A DNA stretch of 64,000 nt, from assembly GCA_964035575.1 (NCBI GenBank), contig OZ037862.1, positions 186,001 to 250,000 on the forward strand, written 5' to 3'. A program made the translations under genes and the position numbers. Every line of letters starts with the position of its first letter. Position 1 is the first letter of the stretch. The DNA comes from Rhynchopus sp. YZ270_cl-10 (lineage: Eukaryota; Euglenozoa; Diplonemea; Diplonemida; Diplonemidae). The notes under the pieces were generated by a model. That model made no database searches. It was not told where the DNA came from and worked only from the letters and a program-made list of their open reading frames with translations. This document shows, in pieces, positions 41,371-51,669 of the stretch.

Positions 41371-42180
41371 TTAAAAAAAAGACAGGTGGTGTGTTTCTTT
41401 CTTTATCTCCTTTTGTCACTTCAATTCTGTTTTAATTGAGGTATGCGCCAAGAACAGTACCCAGGATAGGTTAAAAAAAGAGGAAGGTTGAACGATGAAT
41501 ATGCCCCCTCTGGCGTACAGCATCTTACCTTCGCAACAAAGTGGCAACGATGTATGGGAGTGTCGGAATTATGTGAAGGTTTGCATTATTTATGAAAATC
41601 TAAATAGGAAAAAAAGAGAACAGACATGAGAGATAAATACACAACATCCCCACATATGTAAAGGAACGCAGAGTGTATTGGCACCCCCCTTACTTATCTT
41701 TTTTTAGAATTGACAACAAGTTGTTTTAGCAAAAAAAAAAAGTTAGCATCGGTGTTTGAGGGGTGGTAATAGTTTTGCATCACAAACTGAGAGGCCTTAC
41801 CAGATGTCGTAAAATCTTTTGTTTGATTATAGACAGTGTGACATATAATCACAAGAGAGCAGCTTCACAGGATCCTCAAAAGAACTGCCTAAAGTATCGT
41901 AAAACCGACAGTCGCCAACAAAATGGCATTTTTGCACCAAAAGTGAAGTGTATGTTAGCAACACCTCAACAGATGCAGACATTTTTAACAAAAACCCCTC
42001 ACAAACCAACACCACAAAGGGCATCAACACAGAACGTTCCCCGCTTTGCATCCTTCAAATAGCACAATAGTTTTCGCCCAAAGAATAATACAAATAAAAC
42101 AAAGGGCAAGAAACTCAACAAAGTCCAGAAAACTAGTCGAAGTTTACGAAAATGGTGCCCAATACGGCAAAAACCCTCCA

Positions 42181-42982
42181 TTAAATGTGTTCCGAGGCGT
42201 TCATCTGGTCCATAAACTGCACGAGCGGGGCGGGGAGGGGGAGAGGTGGGTTCTCTCGCTCTGTCTTGTATTGCACCTTGCGCACACAGACGTCCTCCCA
42301 GGTGTTGTCCTCCTTTTGAAACACGAGGTACACCAAGCTGTTGTTCGACAGCTGCGACGCCTTGACAGTATCAGTTCCCTCCAGCACTACACCCTGCTCA
42401 GAGATCAAGCCTGTAAAGGGGTTGGGATCAGATAGGAGCTATTTCGTGGATTTGTGGGGGACAAAAAAAAAATGGGGTGATCTATTATCATCTCCGTGAG
42501 CTGTGTGAGAGCTTGTGAGACGCTGAGAGCGAGTGAAAAATAAAATAAAACCTCGCCCCCGTTCATAGATCACCCAATTTTTGTCTAACCGGATTTGTCT
42601 AATGATAATCATACGGATGTCAGAGACGTGTCTCTCCTCGATAGTTGCCAATTCTTCAATCAAGTGTCGGACCTGTGTGGAGAGGGGGCAGTTAGCAATA
42701 ACGATATTTTAGAACCGATAAAGTTAAATGCAAAGTTAAGTAGACACCTGAACGCCAAGATGGACCTAGCCTCACTGTGATTATTCTCAAGAAAAGACCA
42801 CCTTTTCAGGATGAACGTATCCACTACGCACATACACGGTGGACTCCACCCTGCCTGGCGGGAGTCCAGGAGGGAGTCTGACTCCCGGTGACCATTGCAA
42901 AATATTCGGGACAAAATGGACGATCTGAGGCCAAAACCAAAAATGCTCTAAAAGGGGTTACCTTACCCAAGCTGGAGTCCAT
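42181..42982 (-). CDS. Small four-exon gene, ubiquitin-like/elongin-B-like fold suspected (164 aa)
   Basis: Exons 42982-42962, 42924-42802, 42672-42552 and 42410-42181 join in frame (21 + 123 + 121 + 230 bp), with GT-AG introns of 37, 123-129 and ~141 bp. The first intron, at 37 bp, is near the physical minimum. The product starts MDSSLGKIVHFVPNILQW, contains VESTVYVRSGYVHPEKV and HLIEELATIEERHVSDI, and ends with VLEGTDTVKASQLSNNS, LVYLVFQKEDNTWEDV and LPAPLVQFMDQMN. The order beta-strand, helix, then a NNSLVYLVF strand suggests a ubiquitin-like fold. A tail of acidic and Pro-rich residues after the strand is reminiscent of elongin B. Sequence similarity is weak, so the function is only a suggestion. 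The second 5' splice site (GTGGTC) departs from the GTATG used elsewhere and is the least certain joint. Confidence 0.65.
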
Positions 42983-44033
42983 CGTGTACTAAACGAAGCA
43001 TAAAAGGGCGAGAAATGTACTTCTGTTTTTCTGATAAATTGTTGGAGTTAGTGTAGTTTGCCTCGGTTTTTGTGTTGCCACAGTTTTTTTGTGCAAATCT
43101 CCACTTTTCTCCTCTTCTTCCTCTTCTTCCGTTCTTCCTTGCTTTTTTGGTCCCCTAACACACCTCATCCTCGGCATCGGTATGAAGGAACCATGTTTTG
43201 GTGTCGCGTTTTATTCTCACGTACATCGACATAATAGAAGTTGGGGGCGATGTGGAGTAGGGGTAGGGGGTAGGGGGCTTTGTGGTTTTGTGTAAAGTAT
43301 GGACGGTTGTGTGTGTCCCCCTGTTGTTCTAGAATTGTACGGATGTTGATTCTTAGGGAAATAATTGAAAAGCGTGGTGGTTGGATTTTTCTTAGCGGTT
43401 TTTTTGTCTTTTTTTTTTTGGTTTTCCATGTCTTTTTAAGGCTCCCCCCCCACTACAATATCATGGCAGGGGAAGGGAAATCCAACAAGGGGGTGGGGAC
43501 GGAATAATTTCGTTGGTCATTTAAACGTTGTATGTCATGAGGTGGAAAATGAAGATTTGAGAACAGCCATCTTCAAAGGTTCTATCTTGTTTAAAAAAAA
43601 GAATATTTTATCAAGAAGGGAACCCCCCTGGACCATACATCGTCCTTTCATAGAGGTGTGGAAAATAGAGAAAAATAGAACAAAACAAAAAGAGGACACT
43701 GTTGAGATGAATGTGACCCAGAAAGCACACCCACTCCATAAAAAAACAAAGACAAAAAAAAATAATCACTACACACATTACGAAAATCTAGGATTTTCAG
43801 CACACGTTTCCTTGAAGGGGTTTTTTTTGCTTGTTTTTTTAAACGTTGTGTTGTATTTTTTTTCGGGGGGGTTTTTCTGGGTCAGGTATTGTGAGGTGCA
43901 ATTTTCCTGCTTTCCGGCACGGTTGGCTAATATATAGTTTTCCGCATGTGACAGGAGGCAATAAAAAAGGCACGTTTTACTTTACTGACGCAAACAAATT
44001 GAAGGGAGGAGGGGAAGGGGTGTGGTGCTATCT
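42983..44033. other. Spacer with H5 copy and the start of the protease duplication
   Basis: An H5 copy lies at 43029-43108. From about 43780 the sequence (GAAAATCTAGGATTTTCAGC, GGTTGGCTAATATATAG, AGGAGGCAATAAAAAAGG) is shared with 45420-45652 downstream of the next protease gene, so it belongs to the tandem duplication. No gene is seen. Confidence 0.6.
43029..43108 (+). repeat. H5 dispersed repeat, plus orientation
   Basis: CTGATAAATTGTTGGAGTTA, TTTGCCTCGGTTTTTGTG and TTGTGCAAATCTCCAC match the 4353 and 18473 copies with a few single-base length changes. Confidence 0.75.
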
Positions 44034-45116
44034 TCAGTAGTTGAAGGCTCCGGTCGGGTAGGACGAGGCGGAGAGGATGGCGCAGAGTCCGCAGTACTTG
44101 ATGGGGGTGGTGTCTCCCTTGCAGGCCACTCCGTCAGTCGGCTTCTCGTCCATGCCACAGGGCTCCTTACCGTCTCCGAAGCGGGCAATGCGGATGTATC
44201 CCTTCTCTCCCCAGGACGCACCCCAGGAGTTACGCACAATCCAGTAGTCGCGTCCCGCAGTCGAGTCAGTGCCGTATCCGACAACGACAACACCGTGGTC
44301 CACCTCGTAGCCGCACTTCGAGTCGAAGACACCCTCCTCGTATCCACCCCAGTTGGCGGCAACGCTCACGGCAACGGGTCCCTTGGTTCCGACAGCAGAG
44401 ATCAGCGAGCCGTAGTCGTTCGAGATAAGCACAGCGACTCCCTTGTTTCCGACGGCGGGCTTGATCTTGCTCTTCTCACAGGTTCCGGTCCTGCCTGTGT
44501 ACGGGTAGTCAGTCTCAAGGGAGAGTCCCGACTCGGCAGTGTAGTTCAGACCAAGGGGCTGGGTGGCACCACCACATCCTCCAGTTCCTCCGCACTCCTT
44601 GGGGTTCAGTGTGCACGACACCATCTGCTGGGGTCCAAGCACCTTCAGGGTTCCGGTCGCAATGGCTGCGTGCGACTCAAGTGCCTCAGTGGCACTGAAC
44701 GCCCAGCAGCTGCCACAGCCACCCTGGTTCTTCACGTCGGTCACAACGCTGTGGTCTCTCCAGTCGATCTCGGTCGGCACGTCAGCGACGGGCTGGTGGA
44801 CAGAGGTGGCGAGGACCTGGTCACGTCCGACAAGACCCTTGCGCTTCTGGGTGATCTCTGACTCCTCCCAGTCAGTGAACTCGTTGAGACCCATCTTCCA
44901 GGAGCTTTCGCCAGAGTTGTGGGCACGGATCTTCTTCACGTTGCGCTCAAAGGTGGCACGACGGGTGGCGAACTCAGCCACGTCGTACGCCTTGCTGTAC
45001 TCAGACATGTACTCCACGAAGGAGTACGACGGGTTTGCCTGGAGGTCACGCCACGAGGTTGTGATGTACCCCTGGCAGAGGGGCACCATTGCGCACATCA
45101 GAAGGGCCTTCTTCAT
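44034..45116 (-). CDS. Papain-family cysteine protease A (360 aa)
   Basis: The signal peptide is MKKALLMCAMVPLCQG. The I29-type propeptide (residues ~30-95) shows the ERFNIN-like helix (FATRRATFERNVKKIRAHN) and GLNEFTD. The mature C1A domain starts near 115. Catalytic residues are Q131 and C137 in NQGGCGSCWAF, H274 in VDHGVVVVGYG and N296 in WIVRNSWGASWG. Cysteines for the usual disulfides are present. The family is cathepsin L-like endopeptidases, which are secreted or lysosomal and made as zymogens. There is no long C-terminal extension. The protein is identical to that of protease B; only a few synonymous differences were noticed between the two genes. A polypyrimidine-AATAG site lies 15 nt upstream of the ATG. 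Confidence 0.97.
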   Translation of the reverse strand: MKKALLMCAMVPLCQGYITTSWRDLQANPSYSFVEYMSEYSKAYDVAEFATRRATFERNVKKIRAHNSGESSWKMGLNEFTDWEESEITQKRKGLVGRDQVLATSVHQPVADVPTEIDWRDHSVVTDVKNQGGCGSCWAFSATEALESHAAIATGTLKVLGPQQMVSCTLNPKECGGTGGCGGATQPLGLNYTAESGLSLETDYPYTGRTGTCEKSKIKPAVGNKGVAVLISNDYGSLISAVGTKGPVAVSVAANWGGYEEGVFDSKCGYEVDHGVVVVGYGTDSTAGRDYWIVRNSWGASWGEKGYIRIARFGDGKEPCGMDEKPTDGVACKGDTTPIKYCGLCAILSASSYPTGAFNY

Positions 45117-45652
45117 CTTGTCGATATTTTTCTATTGGGGGGAAGATGAGAGCGGGTGGGGTCAGGGTGGCTCACGTAGGATAGTGAGAAACTCGCCAAA
45201 AAAGGGAACACCCACCAGAATACATTTATTTTTTGTGGACATGGAACAAACAAAGCTACGTTGGCTACGGACACGTGCACCAATGAAATAGAAAATTTGC
45301 TCAAAAACCCAGACCGGAGAGGTCAGCGTTCGTGAGAGTGATCCTGCATAGTGGAGATTGCTAGCCAACTACACTAACGCAACAGATTAATAAATAGGGA
45401 AAGTGGTGTCAAACATTGCACACATGAATGAAAATACATAATTTTCAGTACACTAGATAAAGGGGATTTTTGTTTTTGACGTTGTGTTGTGTTTTTTTGG
45501 GTCAGGTATTGTTAAGTGTGTTTATTCTGCTTTCCGACACAGTTGGCTAATATATAGTTTTCCATTGTGTCAGGAGGCAATAAAAAAGGCACGTTTTACT
45601 TTACTGACGCAAACAAATTGAAGGGAGGAGGGGAAGGGGTGTGGTGCTATCT
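45117..45652. other. Spacer between proteases A and B
   Basis: The part beside gene A is unique (diverging from the B and C upstream regions right after GAAGATGA). The part beside gene B (from ~45420) repeats the downstream flank of gene A. No gene is seen. Confidence 0.6.
45132..45160 (-). promoter_or_regulatory. Candidate splice-acceptor-like site upstream of protease A
   Basis: On the minus strand CTCATCTTCCCCCCAATAG precedes a 15-nt leader and the ATG. The same pyrimidine-AG layout precedes genes B (46751) and C (51685), there ending CAACAG. It could be a trans-splicing acceptor or the end of a 5'UTR intron. Confidence 0.4.
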
Positions 45653-46735
45653 TCAGTAGTTGAAGGCTCCGGTCGGGTAGGACGAGGCGGAGAGGATGGC
45701 GCAGAGTCCGCAGTACTTGATGGGGGTGGTGTCTCCCTTGCAGGCCACTCCGTCAGTCGGCTTCTCGTCCATGCCACAGGGCTCCTTACCATCTCCGAAG
45801 CGGGCAATGCGGATGTATCCCTTCTCTCCCCAGGACGCACCCCAGGAGTTACGCACAATCCAGTAGTCGCGTCCCGCAGTCGAGTCAGTGCCGTATCCGA
45901 CAACGACAACACCGTGGTCCACCTCGTAGCCGCACTTCGAGTCGAAGACACCCTCCTCGTATCCACCCCAGTTGGCGGCAACGCTCACGGCAACGGGTCC
46001 CTTGGTTCCGACAGCAGAGATCAGCGAGCCGTAGTCGTTCGAGATCAGCACAGCGACTCCCTTGTTTCCGACGGCGGGCTTGATCTTGCTCTTCTCACAG
46101 GTTCCGGTCCTGCCTGTGTACGGGTAGTCAGTCTCAAGGGAGAGTCCCGACTCGGCAGTGTAGTTCAGACCAAGGGGCTGGGTGGCACCACCACATCCTC
46201 CAGTTCCTCCGCACTCCTTGGGGTTCAGTGTGCACGACACCATCTGCTGGGGTCCAAGCACCTTCAGGGTTCCGGTCGCAATGGCTGCGTGCGACTCAAG
46301 TGCCTCAGTGGCACTGAACGCCCAGCAGCTGCCACAGCCACCCTGGTTCTTCACGTCGGTCACAACGCTGTGGTCTCTCCAGTCGATCTCGGTCGGCACG
46401 TCAGCGACGGGCTGGTGGACAGAGGTGGCGAGGACCTGGTCACGTCCGACAAGACCCTTGCGCTTCTGGGTGATCTCTGACTCCTCCCAGTCAGTGAACT
46501 CGTTGAGACCCATCTTCCAGGAGCTTTCGCCAGAGTTGTGGGCACGGATCTTCTTCACGTTGCGCTCAAAGGTGGCACGACGGGTGGCGAACTCAGCCAC
46601 GTCGTACGCCTTGCTGTACTCAGACATGTACTCCACGAAGGAGTACGAAGGGTTTGCCTGGAGGTCACGCCACGAGGTTGTGATGTACCCCTGGCAGAGG
46701 GGCACCATTGCGCACATCAGAAGGGCCTTCTTCAT
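45653..46735 (-). CDS. Papain-family cysteine protease B (360 aa)
   Basis: The protein sequence is the same as protease A in every motif: signal peptide, I29 propeptide, Q131/C137/H274/N296. The coding region differs from A at only a handful of bases. Unlike A, its upstream region (46736 to about 47080) is nearly identical to that of protease C. So the gene is a mosaic: its body matches A, and its promoter side and first 108 codons match C as well. It lies ~760 bp downstream of the surface-repeat gene at 47499-49727. Role as for A: secreted or lysosomal proteolysis. Confidence 0.97.
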   Translation of the reverse strand: MKKALLMCAMVPLCQGYITTSWRDLQANPSYSFVEYMSEYSKAYDVAEFATRRATFERNVKKIRAHNSGESSWKMGLNEFTDWEESEITQKRKGLVGRDQVLATSVHQPVADVPTEIDWRDHSVVTDVKNQGGCGSCWAFSATEALESHAAIATGTLKVLGPQQMVSCTLNPKECGGTGGCGGATQPLGLNYTAESGLSLETDYPYTGRTGTCEKSKIKPAVGNKGVAVLISNDYGSLISAVGTKGPVAVSVAANWGGYEEGVFDSKCGYEVDHGVVVVGYGTDSTAGRDYWIVRNSWGASWGEKGYIRIARFGDGKEPCGMDEKPTDGVACKGDTTPIKYCGLCAILSASSYPTGAFNY

Positions 46736-47498
46736 CTTGTCGATATTTTTCTGTTGGGGGGAAGATGAACATGAGTTTTGAAAGAAGGGAGGGCGGGGAT
46801 GTTTTGAAAGAAGGTGTGGGTTGCTGTCTTGTCACGTGTGTACTGGAACGCTGTGGCCACAGACACATAGAAGCATTTGATGCAATCCTATGTCAGTAGG
46901 ATAAACATGGAAGAGGGGGTGATGAAAAGCAAAGAAAGTGAGAGTCATTACGTGCAGGCATTGGATGAAGGCACATAAATGAACAAGGAGGACAGTGGGT
47001 TGATAGTGCATGCACCTCAGGGGGCGCAGGCACTGAACGAAAGTGACACCATAATGCGGAAGGCAGATTAAAAGTAATAGTATTTTGAGCAACTTAGTTG
47101 ATTCTGACGGAATAAAGGTAAAGAGGAAGACAGTACTGCCGTGCCGCAATGGTGGGAAGGGAAGAAAAACAAAAACGAAGTTGAAAAGACAAATGCGTCT
47201 GCAGGTGGCAGACACAAAAAAATATGGTCAACACACTACACGTAAGTAGATAGCGGAGTGTTCGTATCCTGCAGTGGGAATGTGCAGAATTCGCACACGC
47301 AGATCACATTACGGCTGTTGTTGTTGACACCACGATTGTCGTACAGCAGCGAGCTGCACAACAAGAGGAAGACAGAAAAGAGAAAAGACAGACAAAAGAG
47401 AAGACAGAAAAATGAGGAAGAAAAGTTGAAAACATAATTTGTCAGAAATACACAATGTATAGAAAGAACGCCACACATCACACAAAGAGAAGACACAC
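46736..47498. other. Duplicated spacer between protease B and repeat protein 1
   Basis: This corresponds to 51670-52736. The first ~340 bp are almost identical in the two copies. An H3-like block GTTGATAGTGCATGCACC with CGCAGGCACTGAAC lies at 46998-47040 and in the other copy at 51932-51973. The second copy has extra sequence at about 52165-52265 and 52430-52650. Confidence 0.75.
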
Positions 47499-49727
47499 TC
47501 ACACACTCATGTCAACAGGCTCTGTGTTGATCTTCTCAGGGTCTTCGTTCGCCGACTGCTGCTGCTTTGTAGGTGTGCGTGTCACAAAGTACACCGCAAC
47601 AGCCACCACCAGAACAAGAAGGATGCCACCCACAACACAGATCAGAACAATGGCCCACGTGGGGAAGTCGTCATCCGACGAAGACGGTGCAGCGCGGTTC
47701 TCGAGAAGCATCTTGTACTCCTCCTCCGACAGCTCAACAGGTGCACCCTGCACCCGCATCGATCCCGTGTTCTTCGAGTCCACAGAGCCAAGGATCTGGT
47801 TCGCTGCTGACTCAAGGTTGTCTGCTGTGCCCTCAAGTGCGTAGGCCACAGTCAGCTCCTCCGCCGCTTGCACAACTGCTGCACGGTGTCCAGCGGTGTT
47901 CGTGGTGTTGCCGTTCTGCATCGTGTTCTCATTGCGGCTCACCTCCCTGAACAGGTCCCCAAGTCGCAGCGACAGAACATACAGCCACGACGGGTTCAAC
48001 TTCAGATCCTTCGACATCGCCAACAGGGACTCACGCACAGGCACCAGCAGCTGACCCACCAAACCATCTGCACCAAGGCTCTTGTCCACAGCGGTGTCAA
48101 TCACAAAGGTAATGGCAAAGAACTTCCTTGTCGTGCTCGTGTTCCCAGATGTCTTGTTTGTCACAGTCGAGTTCGAAGAGGGTGGGCTCACTCCATCTGG
48201 AAGACCTGACGAGTTTCCGTTGTTGTTGTTCGAGTTTCCGGTCCCGTTGGTTGTGGTCGAGTTGTTGCCCGTTTCGTTCCAGTTACCAGTGCTGGAGTTG
48301 TTGTTGGTCTCGTTCCAGCTGCCTCCGGTCCAGTTGCCGGTCGAGTTGTTGTTGCTCTCGTTCCAGTTTCCTCCAGTCCAGTTACCGGTGTTGTTCCAGC
48401 TTCCGTCAGTCCAGTTACCAGTTTGGTTCCAGTCTCCGTCGGTCCAGTTACCGGTGTGGTTCCAGTCTCCGTCGGTCCAGTTACCGGTGTAGTTCCAGTC
48501 TCCGTCTGTCCAGTTACCGGTGTGGTTCCAGTCTCCGTCAGTCCAGTTACCGGTGTAGTTCCAGTCTCCGTCGGTCCAGTTGCCGGTGTAGTTCCAGTCT
48601 CCGTCGGTCCAGTTACCGGTGTAGTTCCAGTCTCCGTCTGTCCAGTTACCGGTGTGGTTCCAGTCTCCGTCAGTCCAGTTACCGGTGTAGTTCCAGTCTC
48701 CGTCGGTCCAGTTGCCGGTGTAGTTCCAGTCTCCGTCTGTCCAGTTACCGGTGTAGTTCCAGTCTCCGTCGGTCCAGTTACCGGTGTAGTTCCAGTCTCC
48801 GTCTGTCCAGTTACCGGTGTAGTTCCAGTCTCCGTCGGTCCAGTTACCGGTGTAGTTCCAGTCTCCGTCGGTCCAGTTACCGGTGTGGTTCCAGTCTCCG
48901 TCGGTCCAGTTACCGGTGTAGTTCCAGTCTCCGTCGGTCCAGTTACCGGTGTAGTTCCAGTCTCCGTCAGTCCAGTTACCGGTGTGGTTCCAGTCTCCGT
49001 CAGTCCAGTTACCGGTGTTGTTCCAGCTTCCGTCAGTCCAGTTACCAGTTTGGTTCCAGTCTCCGTCGGTCCAGTTGCCGGTGTAGTTCCAGTCTCCGTC
49101 TGTCCAGTTACCGGTGTGGTTCCAGTCTCCGTCGGTCCAGTTGCCGGTGTAGTTCCAGTCTCCGTCTGTCCAGTTACCGGTGTAGTTCCAGTCTCCGTCT
49201 GTCCAGTTACCGGTGTGGTTCCAGTCTCCGTCAGTCCAGTTACCGGTGTAGTTCCAGTCTCCGTCGGTCCAGTTGCCGGTGTAGTTCCAGTCTCCGTCTG
49301 TCCAGTTACCGGTGTGGTTCCAGTCTCCGTCAGTCCAGTTACCGGTGTAGTTCCAGTCTCCGTCTGTCCAGTTGCCGGTGTAGTTCCAGTCTCCGTCAGT
49401 CCAGTTACCGGTGTGGTTCCAGTCTCCGTCGGTCCAGTTACCGGTGTAGTTCCAGTCTCCGTCTGTCCAGTTACCGGTGTGGTTCCAGTCTCCGTCAGTC
49501 CAGTTACCGGTGTGGTTCCAGTCTCCGTCGGTCCAGTTACCGGTGTAGTTCCAGTCTCCGTCGGTCCAGTTACCGGTGTAGTTCCAGTCTCCGTCAGTCC
49601 AGTTACCGATGTGGTTCCAGTCTCCGTCAGTCCAGTTGCCGGTCTGGTTCCCATCTGCGTCAGTGCTGTTGTCTGAACCTTGGACAAAAACCACACATAG
49701 TGTTAAGAGAGCCATGGAGGCACGCAT
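47499..49727 (-). CDS. Surface protein of N-glycan sequon repeats, copy 1 (742 aa)
   Basis: The start chosen encodes [17 protein letters not shown], a signal peptide; upstream codons are non-coding in character. About 38 tandem 11-residue units of consensus NWTDGDWN(Y/H)TG follow. Each unit holds two N-x-T sequons (NWT and NYT/NHT), so the array could carry some 70 or more N-glycans. Then come Asn/Ser/Thr-rich variants, a folded-looking domain of ~150 residues ([49 protein letters not shown]), a membrane segment ([20 protein letters not shown]) and a ~30-residue tail. It is therefore a type I plasma-membrane or secretory-pathway protein. The domain is not one I recognise. DNA repeats are 33 bp. 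A protease gene lies downstream, and the pair is duplicated. Confidence 0.93.
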   Translation of the reverse strand: MRASMALLTLCVVFVQGSDNSTDADGNQTGNWTDGDWNHIGNWTDGDWNYTGNWTDGDWNYTGNWTDGDWNHTGNWTDGDWNHTGNWTDGDWNYTGNWTDGDWNHTGNWTDGDWNYTGNWTDGDWNYTGNWTDGDWNHTGNWTDGDWNYTGNWTDGDWNYTGNWTDGDWNHTGNWTDGDWNYTGNWTDGDWNYTGNWTDGDWNHTGNWTDGDWNYTGNWTDGDWNQTGNWTDGSWNNTGNWTDGDWNHTGNWTDGDWNYTGNWTDGDWNYTGNWTDGDWNHTGNWTDGDWNYTGNWTDGDWNYTGNWTDGDWNYTGNWTDGDWNYTGNWTDGDWNYTGNWTDGDWNYTGNWTDGDWNHTGNWTDGDWNYTGNWTDGDWNYTGNWTDGDWNYTGNWTDGDWNHTGNWTDGDWNYTGNWTDGDWNHTGNWTDGDWNQTGNWTDGSWNNTGNWTGGNWNESNNNSTGNWTGGSWNETNNNSSTGNWNETGNNSTTTNGTGNSNNNNGNSSGLPDGVSPPSSNSTVTNKTSGNTSTTRKFFAITFVIDTAVDKSLGADGLVGQLLVPVRESLLAMSKDLKLNPSWLYVLSLRLGDLFREVSRNENTMQNGNTTNTAGHRAAVVQAAEELTVAYALEGTADNLESAANQILGSVDSKNTGSMRVQGAPVELSEEEYKMLLENRAAPSSSDDDFPTWAIVLICVVGGILLVLVVAVAVYFVTRTPTKQQQSANEDPEKINTEPVDMSV

Positions 49728-50583
49728 TGTATGTACCACAAGAAAGTGTATATGATCTGTACGTGGTGGTGTTGCAGTTGACAATAATGACACAAGAAGA
49801 CGGTGGGTGGAGGGGGGACATTTATTCCGGTCCTAGTCGAGCACAGCTGCAGGATTATCAGCCTCTTTGGGAACCTCAGCTATTACACGCCACCCCACAT
49901 GTAGATGTATGAGACCGGAGTGATTTGTCATCATCGGTGAAGGATGAACAAACGTCGTCAACACCAGCTATGCAGCACAACACTTTGCAATAGGAGTACT
50001 GAAGAAAATAGTAAACACGCACCCAAAATACGTAGCTTTTTTGTTTGTTTTTTGCAAAATACTGAAAATATCGTAAGATCCTAACTTCAACGACTAGTCA
50101 CTTAGAAAAAGATAAAACAAAGAAAAGACAAGTTGTTGGCGCCGACCCCACCAGTGTCAGCGCAGAGAGCAAAGTTGGTAAGATGATCTTAAGCCGCATG
50201 CTTAGCTTAGAAAGCAAAAGAAAAAAAGGCAGACAAGTACAGAGGCCTGATTTCTTGGTATTGCTTTTGGGAGAGTGAAAATAGCGAGTCAGCGCAACAG
50301 AAAAAAAAGAGGAATGCAAAACATAAAACACATGAAAATACACAATTTTCAGCACACTGGTCCCATAGGGTTGTTTCGTTTTTTTAAAAACTTGGTTAAA
50401 TTAGTGTAGACACCCGAGGATGCAGTTCACTTCACCTTCTTATTTTTGCCACATTGTTTTGCGTTTTTTGAGTAGCGTTCGGTGCTCCGCACTAAGTATT
50501 TCCTGGAGTGCAGTCTGATAAATAAAAGAGTTCCTGTACGCAAACAATGCAAGTAGGGATTTATCAGTATTGGTAAACGTCGT
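49728..50583. other. Spacer between repeat protein 1 and protease C
   Basis: The first ~150 bp match the upstream region of repeat protein 2, including ACACAAGAAGACGGTGGGTG and a short six-G tract at 49812-49817. The rest holds H1 hairpins (50072-50105, 50172-50210) and the GAAAATACACAATTTTCAGC block that also follows proteases A and B. No gene is seen. Confidence 0.65.
50172..50210 (+). repeat. H1 hairpin repeat
   Basis: GTTGGTAAGATGATCTTAAG, CCGCATGCTTAGCTTAG fits the family: AAGC/GCTTA stem with outer TAAG/CTTA pairing. The loop is altered from CTCTCGTG. Confidence 0.6.
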
Positions 50584-51669
50584 TTAGTATTGGTAAACGT
50601 CGTTTGGGTAGGACGAGGCAGAGAGGATGGCGCAGAGTCCGCAGTACTTGATGGGGGTGGTCTCTCCCTTGCAGGCCACTCCGTCAGTCGGCTTCTCGTC
50701 CATGCCACAGGGCTCCTTACCGTTGACGTCGCGGGCAATGCGGATGTATCCCTGCTCTCCCCAGGATGCACCCCAGGAGTTACGCACAATCCAGTAGTCG
50801 AGACCGATGGTCGCGTTGCTGCCGTAGCCAACAACGACAACACCGTGGTCAACGGTGAAGCCGCACTTCGAGTCGTTGAAGACACCCTCCTCGTACCCAC
50901 CCCAGTTGGCGGCAACACTCACGGCAACGGGTCCAACGGTGCCAACTGCGGAGAGCAGATCGCCCATGTCGTTCGATCTCAGCACAGTAAACCCCCTGTT
51001 TCCGACGGAGGGCTTGATCTTGCTCGTCTCACAGGTGCCAGTCGTGCCTGTGTATGGGTAGTCACTCTCAAGGGAAAGTCCTGCATAGTTCGTGTAGTTG
51101 AAACCAAGGGGCTGGGTGGCACCACCACATCCTCCGGTTCCTCCGCACTCCTTCGGGTTTGGTGTGCACGACACCATCTGCTGGGGTGAGAGCACCCTCA
51201 TGTTTCCGTATGAAATGGCTGCGTGCGACTCGAGCACCTCAGTGGCACTGAACGCCCAGCAGCTGCCACAGCCACCCTGGTTCTTCACGGGGGAGACAGC
51301 GCCGTGCTTCCTCCAGTCCTGCTCGATCGGAATGTCGACAGCGCGCTGGTGGACAGAGGTGGCGAGGACCTGGTCACGTCCGACAAGACCCTTGCGCTTC
51401 TGGGTGATCTCTGACTCCTCCCAGTCAGTGAACTCGTTGAGACCCATCTTCCAGGAGCTTTCGCCAGAGTTGTGGGCACGGATCTTCTTCACGTTGCGCT
51501 CAAAGGTGGCACGACGGGTGGCGAACTCAGCCACGTCGTACGCCTTGCTGTACTCAGACATGTACTCCACGAAGGAGTACGAAGGGTTTGCCTGGAGGTC
51601 ACGCCACGAGGTTGTGATGTACCCCTGGCAGAGGGGCACCATTGCGCACATCAGAAGGGCCTTCTTCAT
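50584..51669 (-). CDS. Papain-family cysteine protease C, diverged paralogue (361 aa)
   Basis: Residues 1-108 (signal peptide and propeptide) are identical to proteases A and B. From residue 109 on the mature enzyme differs at many positions (RAVDIPIEQDWRKHGAVSP in place of PVADVPTEIDWRDHSVVTD), which would be expected to alter specificity. Catalytic motifs remain: NQGGCGSCWAF, FTVDHGVVVVGYG, YWIVRNSWGASWG. The end is PNDVYQY instead of PTGAFNY. A sharp boundary between identity and divergence points to gene conversion of the 5' part. It sits ~1.07 kb downstream of repeat protein 2, mirroring the B/repeat protein 1 pair. Confidence 0.97.
   Translation of the reverse strand: MKKALLMCAMVPLCQGYITTSWRDLQANPSYSFVEYMSEYSKAYDVAEFATRRATFERNVKKIRAHNSGESSWKMGLNEFTDWEESEITQKRKGLVGRDQVLATSVHQRAVDIPIEQDWRKHGAVSPVKNQGGCGSCWAFSATEVLESHAAISYGNMRVLSPQQMVSCTPNPKECGGTGGCGGATQPLGFNYTNYAGLSLESDYPYTGTTGTCETSKIKPSVGNRGFTVLRSNDMGDLLSAVGTVGPVAVSVAANWGGYEEGVFNDSKCGFTVDHGVVVVGYGSNATIGLDYWIVRNSWGASWGEQGYIRIARDVNGKEPCGMDEKPTDGVACKGETTPIKYCGLCAILSASSYPNDVYQY

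Larger units (their letters stand above)
40524..42180. other. Spacer with H2 repeat and one short plus-strand frame
   Basis: An H2 copy lies at 41275-41370 and a CGATGAATATGCCCCCTCTG hairpin near 41492. A short plus-strand frame at 40956-41060 is listed separately. No other gene is supported. Confidence 0.5.

Noticed and set aside
44022-44861. 279-codon plus-strand frame opposite protease A (and its copies opposite B and C)
   Set aside because: Antisense shadow of a GC-rich, clearly functional protease gene; duplicated only because the gene is.
48128-49912. 594-codon Cys/Ser/Arg-rich plus-strand frame and 502- and 417-codon companions over repeat protein 1
   Set aside because: They are shadows of the 33 bp repeat. 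The minus-strand frame alone has a signal peptide, folded domain and membrane segment.
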